Below are positions 42,641 through 50,796 of a stretch of DNA of 64,000 nucleotides, one piece after another (positions within the stretch are counted from its first letter, which is position 1; each line of letters begins with the position of its first letter). A model generated the notes under the pieces. The model was not told the origin of the DNA. It was given only the letters and a program-made list of their open reading frames with translations, and made no database searches. The DNA is taken from NCBI GenBank assembly GCA_964639955.1, contig CAZXGJ010000006.1, positions 21,415-85,414 of the forward strand, given 5' to 3'. This DNA is from IGN2 sp964639955 (GTDB lineage Bacteria; Bacteroidota; Ignavibacteria; Ignavibacteriales; Ignavibacteriaceae). A program made the position numbers and the translations under genes.

Positions 42641-45600
42641 TTGAAGTCCTTATTTGCAAATATTCTGTTTCTAATAATTTTTCTATTTCATTATTCGCAC
42701 GCACAAAATTCAAAAATTACTTTCGAGCATATAAATAGTGTGCCCAATATGCCATGTATTTTTCAGGATCAGGCCGGATACATTTGGTGCGGAACTTATT
42801 GGGGTGTTTATAGATATGACCCATACTCTTTTAAAGCTTATCTTCCTTTAGAAAGCGATTCGACATTTCTTCCTAACTCAGTGATTACTGATCTTCCCAA
42901 CTCAGTGATTGAGGCGATTTGCGGTGATAAAGAAGGAAATGTTTGGGCAGGTCATTCGCAAGGGCTAGAAAAACTAAATCCTACAACCGGCGCTGTAACT
43001 CACTATCGACTCAATTCTCAAACACCATTGAATGACTGGAGTAATCATGTTTTATCTTTACTTGAAGATAGTTATGGCACTCTTTGGATTGGAACCGGAG
43101 GAGGATTATATCTATTTGATAAAACAAATGAAACTTTTGAATGGATAAAACATGATAGTACTGATCCGGGCAGGATCATCCAGAATAATGTTAATACAAT
43201 ATTTGAAACTAAAGATGGAACCCTGTGGTTTGGTACCGGCGGTGGACTCGAAAAATATGATAGAACTACAAAAAGATTTATTCATTACTGGAATGGCGAA
43301 TGGATTCGAAGTAACTATGGAGATCCCAACTGGATTCTATCAATCTTTGAGAGTAATGATGGCACGCTGTGGCTCGGCACAACAGGTGGAGTTGTACAGT
43401 TAAATAGATATGATAATTCATTTACACTTTATCAACATAACCCTGATGATCCACAGAGTTTAGCTGACAATGTTGTCAAATCAATCAGCGAAGATTTAAA
43501 TGGAAATTTATGGATTGGTACAAATGAAGGGATTGATATTTTTAACAAGCACACAAAAAAATTTTCTCATAATAAATATGATCAGAATAATCCGGGTAGT
43601 ATCAGCGGTAATATTGTAGCAAAGATTCTGTGTGACAGGTCAGGTGCCATCTGGATTACAACCTCTGGTCGCGGTTTAAATAAATATACTCCCGGAAAGC
43701 GATATGTAAAGGAATATCCATTAGACAAATACGGTGATTTACCAAATCCTACATGGAATTTGACACAAGATAATCAAGGTAAAATATGGATTGGAACAGA
43801 TAAAGAACTTATAAGCTTTGATCCGGTAAACGAAGTATTTAAAGAAGAACAACTTAAAACAGATATTGCTGGATTATTAGTAGATAAAACGGGCACACTA
43901 TGGATAAGCAGCCAAACAACAGGAAATCTTTTTTTCAAAAAAGATGGCGAAGAAAAAATCAATCGGTTCATTGATTCGGAAGGTAAAGTTATTGCCATAG
44001 GCTTATCATTTATGAGTAATAGCAGTGATGGAAATATCTGGCTTGCAAGCTATGATAATGTTCTAAAATTATATCGTTCCAGTAATAAAGTTGAGCACAT
44101 AGTAAAAGTTGATAATTGGATTACTTATCTCTATGAAGATAAATCTGGTTTATTATGGATGGGTACCGACGTAGGCTTGGTTTGTTATAATCCCGAAAAT
44201 AAAACCTCCACCAGATTTTCATACGACCCAAAAGATTCACTGACTATAGGTGGCAACGCAGTCGCTGATATTTGTGAGGATGGATTTGGAAATTTATGGG
44301 TTACTGCAAATAGTACTTTAAATAAGTTTGACAGGGAAAAACAAAAATTTATTCGTTGGGGTGGAAAATATGGATTACCTAACGTTGCTTTTGATTTGGA
44401 AACAGACTCTCATGGAAATTTATGGATTTTTAACGGCAATGCAATTAAATATAACCCGAGTACAAGAGAGACTAAAGATTTTGCTAACGTTAAATTCGGT
44501 AATTCTTATAAAACAAGAAATGGTGAGTTCTATTTATTAGTATCACGTTTATTTGGTGAAACACCATCTTTAATACGGTTTCATCCCGATAGTCTTAGAA
44601 ATAATGAATTTATCGCTCCAATTGTAATCACTGATTTTCGAAAGTTTGAAAAGTCTTCCCCTTTTGCGAAAGAAATTCAACTTCCTTATGATGAAAATTA
44701 TGTATCGTTTGAATTTGCTGCTCTGAATTTTATCCATCCGGAAAAAAACCAATATGCTTATAAAATGGAAGGGGTAGATAAAGATTGGATTTATTCAGGA
44801 ACAAGAAGATATGCTTCATATTCAAATTTGAGTCCGGGTGAATATACATTTAGAGTAAAAGGATCGAACAGCGATGGTGTATGGAATGAAGAAGGATCTT
44901 CAGTTGCAATAATTATTTCACCGCCTTTCTGGAAAACCTGGTGGGCTTATTCAGGTTATGCTTTCATTTTTATTGTTGCTTTAATTAGTATCAGAAGATA
45001 TGAACTGAACAGATTAAGATTAAAAGATAAGATTAAGTTAGATGAAGCTGTTCTTAAAGAGAAAGAAGAAACGGATAAAATGAAATCGAGATTTTTTGCT
45101 AATATCTCACACGAATTCAGAACCCCGTTAACGCTGATTCTTGGACCTGCCGAGAAGATTTTTTCAAATACATCTGATAATCATATTAAGGATGCTGATA
45201 TAATTAGGAGGAATTCCAGAAGATTACTTCAACTAATAAATCAGCTTCTTGATCTATCAAAGCTGGAAGCTGGTAAATTGAAGCTTGAGGCAACCAAAGG
45301 TAATATTGTATCATTTGTAAAAGGAGTTGCTTTATCATTTGAATCATTAGCCGAATCAAAAGACATCAGCTTGAAGATTCATTCTGAAAGGGACTCTATT
45401 GAGATGTATTTTGATAAAGAAAAGATGATGAAGATCCTTACCAATATCTTATCGAATGCTTTCAAGTTTACACCGGAAGAGGGGACGATTACTGTATCAG
45501 TTAGAGAATGTCATGCTGAATTTATTTCAGCATCTTCAATCAATATCGAGATCCCGAAACAAGTTCGGGATGACACAAGGAAAGGATTTATTGAGATAAA

Positions 45601-46732
45601 AATACGAGACACAGGAATCGGAATTGCACAGGAAGAAATACCAAAACTATTTGATCGGTTTTACCAGGTTGATAGCTCACATACAAGAGAGTATGAAGGA
45701 ACAGGAATCGGCTTAGCTTTAACAAAAGAACTTGTTGAATTACACCACGGTAGAATTAGTATACAAAGTGAAAAAAGTGTGTGGACAGAATTTACATTGG
45801 AATTTCCTCTTGGCAGAGATCATCTGAAAGATGACGAGATCATTAAAGAGAAAACGGATGTCATTCTGAGCGAAGAGAAGAATCTAATTTCGTTTGGAGA
45901 TGATAGGGTTCAAAAAGTTTCTTCGTCACACTTCGACAAGCTCAGTGTGACAAATGAGGATCAGAATAAAGAAGAAGGCGACAAAACCATCATCCTTGTT
46001 GTTGAGGATAATTACGATATGAGGCAGTATATCAGGGAAACTCTCGATGATAATTATCTAGTAGAAGAAGCAGTGAACGGTGAGCAAGGAGTTAGAAAAG
46101 CAGAAAAGATAATTCCTGACCTAATCATCAGTGATATGATGATGCCGAAGATGGATGGGAATGAGCTGGTAAGAATACTAAAGAATGATGAAAAGACAAG
46201 TCACATCCCGATTATTCTTCTCACAGCAAAAGCAGGACAGGAAAATAAACTTGAAGGATTGGAAACCGGTGCTGATGATTATTTAACAAAACCATTCGAT
46301 ATAAAAGAACTTCAGGTGAGAATAAAAAACCTGATAAGCATCAGAAAGAAGCTGCAGGAAAAATTCAGCAAACTTGAAAATCATTTGCCTTCGATCAAAG
46401 GATTAAAACTTAGCAGTCTTGATGAAAAATTTATGCTCAAAGTAAGTGAAGTGATTGAGAAACATTTAGCCGAAGAAGAATTCAGTATAGAAGAATTTGG
46501 AAAAGAAGTAGGTATGAGCAGGTCTCAGTTTCACAGGAAATTTACTGCCATTACCGGAAAGACAGCTAGTCTTTATTTGAGATCTATGAGATTATCCAGA
46601 GCTAAAAAAATGATTGAAGAGAAAACTGGAAATATTTCAGAGATTGCTTTTTCAGTGGGTTTTTCAAGTGTTTCATATTTTTCAAAATGCTTCAAAGAGG
46701 AATTTGGATACCCGCCCAGCGATTTATTATAA
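42641..46732 (+). CDS. Hybrid two-component regulator (HTCS), cassette A
   Basis: A 1363-residue one-protein signalling system. Order: signal peptide 1-22 (ending HAQ), periplasmic Reg_prop double beta-propeller about 28-650 (repeats such as NLWIGTNEGIDIFNKHTKKF), Y_Y_Y domain about 660-755, membrane segment about 765-787 (YSGYAFIFIVALISI), HisKA with phospho-acceptor H824 in ANISHEFRTPLTLI, HATPase (N-box NILSNAF, G-box DTGIGI), receiver with D1165 in ISDMMMPKMDG, and an AraC-type HTH about 1265-1360. HTCS proteins sense extracellular oligosaccharides or other ligands and activate nearby genes. Start is TTG, conserved in all three paralogues. Two palindromic DNA elements are embedded in frame (45509-45575, 45859-45952). 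Confidence 0.95.
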   Translation: MKSLFANILFLIIFLFHYSHAQNSKITFEHINSVPNMPCIFQDQAGYIWCGTYWGVYRYDPYSFKAYLPLESDSTFLPNSVITDLPNSVIEAICGDKEGNVWAGHSQGLEKLNPTTGAVTHYRLNSQTPLNDWSNHVLSLLEDSYGTLWIGTGGGLYLFDKTNETFEWIKHDSTDPGRIIQNNVNTIFETKDGTLWFGTGGGLEKYDRTTKRFIHYWNGEWIRSNYGDPNWILSIFESNDGTLWLGTTGGVVQLNRYDNSFTLYQHNPDDPQSLADNVVKSISEDLNGNLWIGTNEGIDIFNKHTKKFSHNKYDQNNPGSISGNIVAKILCDRSGAIWITTSGRGLNKYTPGKRYVKEYPLDKYGDLPNPTWNLTQDNQGKIWIGTDKELISFDPVNEVFKEEQLKTDIAGLLVDKTGTLWISSQTTGNLFFKKDGEEKINRFIDSEGKVIAIGLSFMSNSSDGNIWLASYDNVLKLYRSSNKVEHIVKVDNWITYLYEDKSGLLWMGTDVGLVCYNPENKTSTRFSYDPKDSLTIGGNAVADICEDGFGNLWVTANSTLNKFDREKQKFIRWGGKYGLPNVAFDLETDSHGNLWIFNGNAIKYNPSTRETKDFANVKFGNSYKTRNGEFYLLVSRLFGETPSLIRFHPDSLRNNEFIAPIVITDFRKFEKSSPFAKEIQLPYDENYVSFEFAALNFIHPEKNQYAYKMEGVDKDWIYSGTRRYASYSNLSPGEYTFRVKGSNSDGVWNEEGSSVAIIISPPFWKTWWAYSGYAFIFIVALISIRRYELNRLRLKDKIKLDEAVLKEKEETDKMKSRFFANISHEFRTPLTLILGPAEKIFSNTSDNHIKDADIIRRNSRRLLQLINQLLDLSKLEAGKLKLEATKGNIVSFVKGVALSFESLAESKDISLKIHSERDSIEMYFDKEKMMKILTNILSNAFKFTPEEGTITVSVRECHAEFISASSINIEIPKQVRDDTRKGFIEIKIRDTGIGIAQEEIPKLFDRFYQVDSSHTREYEGTGIGLALTKELVELHHGRISIQSEKSVWTEFTLEFPLGRDHLKDDEIIKEKTDVILSEEKNLISFGDDRVQKVSSSHFDKLSVTNEDQNKEEGDKTIILVVEDNYDMRQYIRETLDDNYLVEEAVNGEQGVRKAEKIIPDLIISDMMMPKMDGNELVRILKNDEKTSHIPIILLTAKAGQENKLEGLETGADDYLTKPFDIKELQVRIKNLISIRKKLQEKFSKLENHLPSIKGLKLSSLDEKFMLKVSEVIEKHLAEEEFSIEEFGKEVGMSRSQFHRKFTAITGKTASLYLRSMRLSRAKKMIEEKTGNISEIAFSVGFSSVSYFSKCFKEEFGYPPSDLL
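45509..45575 (+). repeat. 67-bp palindromic mini-element inside HTCS A kinase
   Basis: Ends TGTCA and TGACA are inverted repeats. Inside are two stems: TGCTGAA-TTTAT-TTCAGCA and ATCCCGAA-ACAAG-TTCGGGAT. It translates as the in-frame block ECHAEFISAS...IPKQVRDD, inserted between the N-box and G1-box of the ATPase domain. The peptide is typical of a dispersed repeat rather than of kinases. Confidence 0.85.
45859..45952 (+). repeat. 94-bp palindromic element in HTCS A linker
   Basis: Starts TGTCATTCTGAGCGAAG and ends AGTGTGACA, with TGTCA/TGACA termini. Read in frame it gives DVILSEEKNLISF...SSHFDKLSVTN in the linker between the ATPase and receiver domains. The copy in HTCS B is essentially identical although flanking codons have diverged. 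Confidence 0.85.
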
Positions 46733-46801
46733 ATTGGGATAAAATTGCAAATCTTTGGGACATAGGTTATATGTAACCCCCTCCGATATTTTATTTATTT
46801 G

Positions 46802-46837
46802 CCTCCGTAATTTTTTTTAACAATTAATTAACGGAGG
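46802..46837 (+). promoter_or_regulatory. Shine-Dalgarno-pairing hairpin before the 535-residue protein
   Basis: CCTCCGT (46802-46808) is the exact complement of ACGGAGG (46831-46837), which contains the ribosome binding site five bases before ATG 46843. The loop is 22 nt, A/T-rich. Pairing would hide the ribosome binding site, as in RNA thermometers or translational switches. The same arrangement recurs at 55050-55084. Confidence 0.55.
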
Positions 46838-46842
46838 TTCTT

Positions 46843-48450
46843 ATGAAAAACTTTTCATTGTTTTTCAGTCTTTTGCTCGTTGCGCTTTTGTCTTTTTCAT
46901 TAATGGCTCAGTCTCCCTGGGTACCACAGCAAGCACCCGGTTTACCAAACTCGGTAAATCCACAAGTAATTTTTTCAGCAGTAGACATGAATATTTGCTG
47001 GGGAGTTAATGTGAACAATTCTCAATTCCTCCGGACGACAAATGGTGGAATGGATTGGACAGTTTCTACAATTACAGGGGCAACAGGATTGAACGGTTCT
47101 TGCATTGCAGCACTTGATGCCAATACAGCATTCGCAGCTATGAATGACCCTACTAATTCAACAAGTGGTGGTGTTTTTATAACCACGGACGGCGGACAAA
47201 CCTGGTCAAAGCAAACTTCAGCTTTCGCGGGATCTGGAGGATACCCTGCTGATATACATTTCTTCGATTCAAATAATGGTGTAGTTATTGGCAACCCCAA
47301 TGGCGGTAATTGGGAAATATACACAACAACGGATGGTGGAAGTCAATGGATCCAGGTGCCTCCGGCAAACATTCCTCCTCCTCAAACCAGTTTTGAATTC
47401 ACAGCTGCTGGTCTTTATTCAAGTGTGAGTGATAATATCTGGTTTGGCACCTGGGGAAATTCGTTCGCAATTTATAAATCAACTGATAGGGGATATACGT
47501 GGTCAAGATTGAATGGAGCAGGCAGCGTCACATTCTGTGTAGCATTCAAAGATATTATGAATGGATTAGCTACGAATTGCTTTTTAGGTTTAGGGAACCG
47601 GATCGTAAAGACGACTGATGGAGGATCAAGCTGGATCGCTCTTCAAAATGTACCCAATACACCTTCAACGTATTTTATCTCGTACGCAAATGGTACCCCA
47701 GGAAGTTACGTTGTTACATCTTCCAGCAATGTAGGAGCGCCTGAGTCAACTATTCCTGGTTCAAGATTTACTACAGATGATGGAGCAACCTGGTCGCCGC
47801 TTATGGACAGTTTACCACATTTCCCTACATCTTTCTCTAATGATGGTTGGGGTTGGAGCGGAGGGATAGATAATCTGATTTATAAAATTTATAAGGACCA
47901 AGTAATTCCTGTTGAATTACTATCATTCATTGCAAACACAATAGGAAATAAAATTGAGCTAAATTGGCAAACAGCAACGGAAACTAACAACCGGGGTTTT
48001 GAGATTTACCGCAACGGAAACAAAATAGCATTTGTTGAAGGTAGAGGAACATCAACTGAAAGACAGGATTATTCTTTTGTTGATGAAAATCTTCAATCCG
48101 GAATTTATAATTATAGACTTAACCAACTTGACTTTGACGGCACACAAGAAGTTGTCGGCGAGTTAACGGTTAATCTTTCTCTGCCCGAACAATTCAGTTT
48201 AGAGCAGAACTATCCAAACCCGTTCAATCCAACAACTACAATCAATTGGCAGTCGCCAGTAGGCAGTTGGCAAACATTAAAGATTTATGATTTGCTTGGA
48301 AGAGAAGTAGTTACATTAGTTGATGAGTATAAACAAGCAGGAAGTTATGAAGTTGAGTTTGATGCAAGAGGTTTGTCAAGTGGAGTTTATTTCTACACAC
48401 TACAAGCCGGCAGCTATACACAAACAAAAAAATTAATTTTGATGAAATAA
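46843..48450 (+). CDS. T9SS-sorted YCF48/BNR-like propeller protein
   Basis: A 535-residue secreted protein: signal peptide 1-22 (ending MAQ), a beta-propeller of sialidase/YCF48-type repeats about 25-350 (RTTNGGMDWTVS, ITTDGGQTWSKQ, TTDGGSQWIQV, KSTDRGYTWSRL, KTTDGGSSWIAL, each an Asp-box-like T-DGG-TW), a beta-sandwich linker about 358-455 (VPVELLSFIANTIGNKIELN), and a T9SS domain from about 460 (LEQNYPNPFNPTTTI). Start MKNFSLFFS closely matches the protein after HTCS B. It lies 110 bp after HTCS A and is the likeliest output gene of that regulator, which is inference from position. No catalytic residues of sialidases are evident. Confidence 0.85.
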   Translation: MKNFSLFFSLLLVALLSFSLMAQSPWVPQQAPGLPNSVNPQVIFSAVDMNICWGVNVNNSQFLRTTNGGMDWTVSTITGATGLNGSCIAALDANTAFAAMNDPTNSTSGGVFITTDGGQTWSKQTSAFAGSGGYPADIHFFDSNNGVVIGNPNGGNWEIYTTTDGGSQWIQVPPANIPPPQTSFEFTAAGLYSSVSDNIWFGTWGNSFAIYKSTDRGYTWSRLNGAGSVTFCVAFKDIMNGLATNCFLGLGNRIVKTTDGGSSWIALQNVPNTPSTYFISYANGTPGSYVVTSSSNVGAPESTIPGSRFTTDDGATWSPLMDSLPHFPTSFSNDGWGWSGGIDNLIYKIYKDQVIPVELLSFIANTIGNKIELNWQTATETNNRGFEIYRNGNKIAFVEGRGTSTERQDYSFVDENLQSGIYNYRLNQLDFDGTQEVVGELTVNLSLPEQFSLEQNYPNPFNPTTTINWQSPVGSWQTLKIYDLLGREVVTLVDEYKQAGSYEVEFDARGLSSGVYFYTLQAGSYTQTKKLILMK

Positions 48451-48462
48451 AAGAGAGTTTTT

Positions 48463-50541
48463 ATGAAAAATATTTTTTATTACATAGTCATTAACATTAT
48501 TGCAGTTACACTTTCACTAAACGCACAATGGGTGCAATTAGGACCCCCCGGGGGAACGGTACTTTCACTAGCAGTAAATAATTCGGATGTTTATGCAGGA
48601 ACATCCGGTTATGGAGTTTTTCGTTCTACGGATAATGGGCAAAGCTGGGAACAAACTTCATTAGGTAACTTCGAAGTATATTCAATTGCAGTATGGGGTG
48701 AAAATGTTTTCGCTGCAATTCATGGTAATGTTACGAGTATCGATGGAGTTTATCGTACTACAGATAAAGGTCAGAGTTGGACTCAGACAGCATTGAACAA
48801 CCTATTTGTAAATTCACTTGCCGTCAGCGGTGTAATTGTTTTTGCAGGGACAGAATCTGGAGTATATAGATCAATGAACAACGGTCAGGATTGGACTCAG
48901 ACTTCGCTGAATAGTCAAGTTGTCGATGAACTTGCTGTTAATGATTCAAATGTTTTTGCAGGAGTACCTGCTTCTGGTGTATTTAGATCGACAGATTACG
49001 GGGAGACCTGGAGCTTATCATTGAACACAATATATATGTATAGCTGGTCACTTGCCTTAAGCAGTTCATATGTATTTGCTGGAAATGATATCGGTCTATA
49101 TCTCTCTACTAATAATGGTCAAACCTGGGAACTAACTTCATTAGATTTGCAGGAAGAGAGGCTTACGTCTCTTACGATCAATGATTCAAATCTCTTTGCA
49201 GGGACGCAAGATTTTTATCTCTCAGGCGCTGGGAGTATTTATAATTCTACTGATGATGGGCAGACCTGGTTGCAGACCGAAATGAAGGATCAGTGGATTC
49301 ATTCACTTGCGGTTAACGGTTCGAATGTTTTTGCTGGAACAAACGTTCATGGAGTGTATTTTTCCAGTAATAATGGAAATGATTGGAAACAGTCAGCATT
49401 TAATAATATGTCAATTTCTTCGATTTGTGCTAGTGGAGCAAGTAATATTTTTGCAACAGGTTATGATGGCGTATATATTTCAACAGACAGTGGGCAAAAC
49501 TGGACACATACTGCATTGGATTTATGGGAAGAGGAGGTAACTTCTCTAGCTATCAGTAGTTCAAATATCTTTGCAGGAACATCTAATTATTATTTCTTGG
49601 GATTTGGAAGTATTTATCATTCTATTGATAACGGGCAGACCTGGTCTCTCACACCCATGCCTCCCAGAGCAGTTATTTCACTCACTATAAATGGCTCAAA
49701 TATTTTCGCTGGAACAGGAGGAGATTTTAATGGTTCATATGGAGTATATCGTTCTACTGACTATGGTGTGAGTTGGATACAGACTAGCTTAAATAATCTT
49801 GAAATTCCCTCACTTGCGATCAATGACGTATATAATTTTGCTGGTACCAGAGGTTACGGAGTATATCGTTCATCTGATAATGGAAACAACTGGGAACAGA
49901 CCGTTTTGAATGATCAGTGGATTCTTTCACTTGCTGAAGAGGGTCCGAATGTATTTGCAGGAACATCTGATAATGGGGTTTACGTTTCAACTGATAACGG
50001 ACAAAACTGGGTACAATCAGCATTAAATAATCTATCCATTAATTCGCTTGCAGCACTCGATTCTAATATATTCGCTGGATCGGGCGATGGTTTATATCTT
50101 TCTACAGATAATGGCGGATCATGGTCTCAAATAAATGAAGGTATAGGGAATCGAAAAATTCTTTCACTCACAATATCATCTAATTATATTTTTGCAGGAA
50201 CTGCTGGAGCTTCAACATGGAGACGTCCACTCTCAGAAATAATTACGAATGTGAAGGAACAAGAAATTGAATTACCAGACAATTTTATTTTACTACAAAA
50301 CTATCCCAATCCATTCAATCCAACGACTACGATCAGTTGGCAGTCGCCAGTAGGCAGTTGGCAAACTTTAAAAGTCTATGATGTGCTTGGCAACGAGGTA
50401 GCTACATTAGTTGATGAGTATAAACCTGCAGGAACCTATGAGGTTGAGTTTGATGCAAGAGGTTTGTCAAGTGGAGTTTATTTCTACACACTTCAAGCTG
50501 GCAGCTATACACAAGCTAAAAAATTAATACTGATGAAATAG
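48463..50541 (+). CDS. T9SS-sorted repeat propeller protein
   Basis: A 692-residue secreted protein with signal peptide 1-21 and about 14 repeats of roughly 40-45 residues (VNGSNVFAGT-x-GVYRSTDNGQSWEQTSLN type) spanning residues 25-600, expected to fold as one or two beta-propellers. The T9SS domain starts near 617 (LLQNYPNPFNPTTTI) and uses the WQSPVGSWQTLKVYD variant shared at DNA level with three neighbours. It follows the 535-residue protein after 12 bp and shares its transcript. The regular internal repeats make the gene prone to slippage or recombination. Binding or display role at the cell surface is inferred; no enzyme motif is present. Confidence 0.83.
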   Translation: MKNIFYYIVINIIAVTLSLNAQWVQLGPPGGTVLSLAVNNSDVYAGTSGYGVFRSTDNGQSWEQTSLGNFEVYSIAVWGENVFAAIHGNVTSIDGVYRTTDKGQSWTQTALNNLFVNSLAVSGVIVFAGTESGVYRSMNNGQDWTQTSLNSQVVDELAVNDSNVFAGVPASGVFRSTDYGETWSLSLNTIYMYSWSLALSSSYVFAGNDIGLYLSTNNGQTWELTSLDLQEERLTSLTINDSNLFAGTQDFYLSGAGSIYNSTDDGQTWLQTEMKDQWIHSLAVNGSNVFAGTNVHGVYFSSNNGNDWKQSAFNNMSISSICASGASNIFATGYDGVYISTDSGQNWTHTALDLWEEEVTSLAISSSNIFAGTSNYYFLGFGSIYHSIDNGQTWSLTPMPPRAVISLTINGSNIFAGTGGDFNGSYGVYRSTDYGVSWIQTSLNNLEIPSLAINDVYNFAGTRGYGVYRSSDNGNNWEQTVLNDQWILSLAEEGPNVFAGTSDNGVYVSTDNGQNWVQSALNNLSINSLAALDSNIFAGSGDGLYLSTDNGGSWSQINEGIGNRKILSLTISSNYIFAGTAGASTWRRPLSEIITNVKEQEIELPDNFILLQNYPNPFNPTTTISWQSPVGSWQTLKVYDVLGNEVATLVDEYKPAGTYEVEFDARGLSSGVYFYTLQAGSYTQAKKLILMK

Positions 50542-50565
50542 TTTTGGCTGTTTTAGGTATTTCTT

Positions 50566-50597
50566 AACCCCGCTGAAAAATTGAAAGCGGGGTTTTT
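50566..50597 (+). terminator. Rho-independent terminator ending cassette A
   Basis: AACCCCGCT (50566-50574) pairs with AGCGGGGTT (50586-50594), followed by T. It separates the last gene of cassette A from the leader of HTCS B. Confidence 0.92.
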
Positions 50598-50796
50598 ATT
50601 TGCTGTGGTCAACCAACATCCTATTGCTTTTCATTAAAAAATATTTAATGTTAAGTGAAGAGATACATCTACATTTTGGGCAAGGCTATAGCCCTAACTA
50701 AGCTATCCCTCTATTTACTGACTTCTCATTATTCCTTAATTGTGGATATAAAATTATAATTAGTTCAATCTTGTTATTGATAAAAATAAAACTCAA
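50598..50796 (+). promoter_or_regulatory. Conserved HTCS leader, copy 2
   Basis: Nearly identical to copy 1: CATTAAA-N5-TTTAATG at 50632-50650, GGCTATAGCC at 50684-50693 (104 bp before the TTG), and the shared TTAATTGTGGATAT block. Differences are scattered single bases, mostly close to the start codon, so selection or recent conversion keeps the rest. Confidence 0.65.

Noticed and set aside
46843..50541. Sialidases
   Set aside because: Asp-box-like T-DGG-TW repeats occur, but the arginine triad and nucleophile of sialidases are not apparent; the repeats fit YCF48/BNR propellers.
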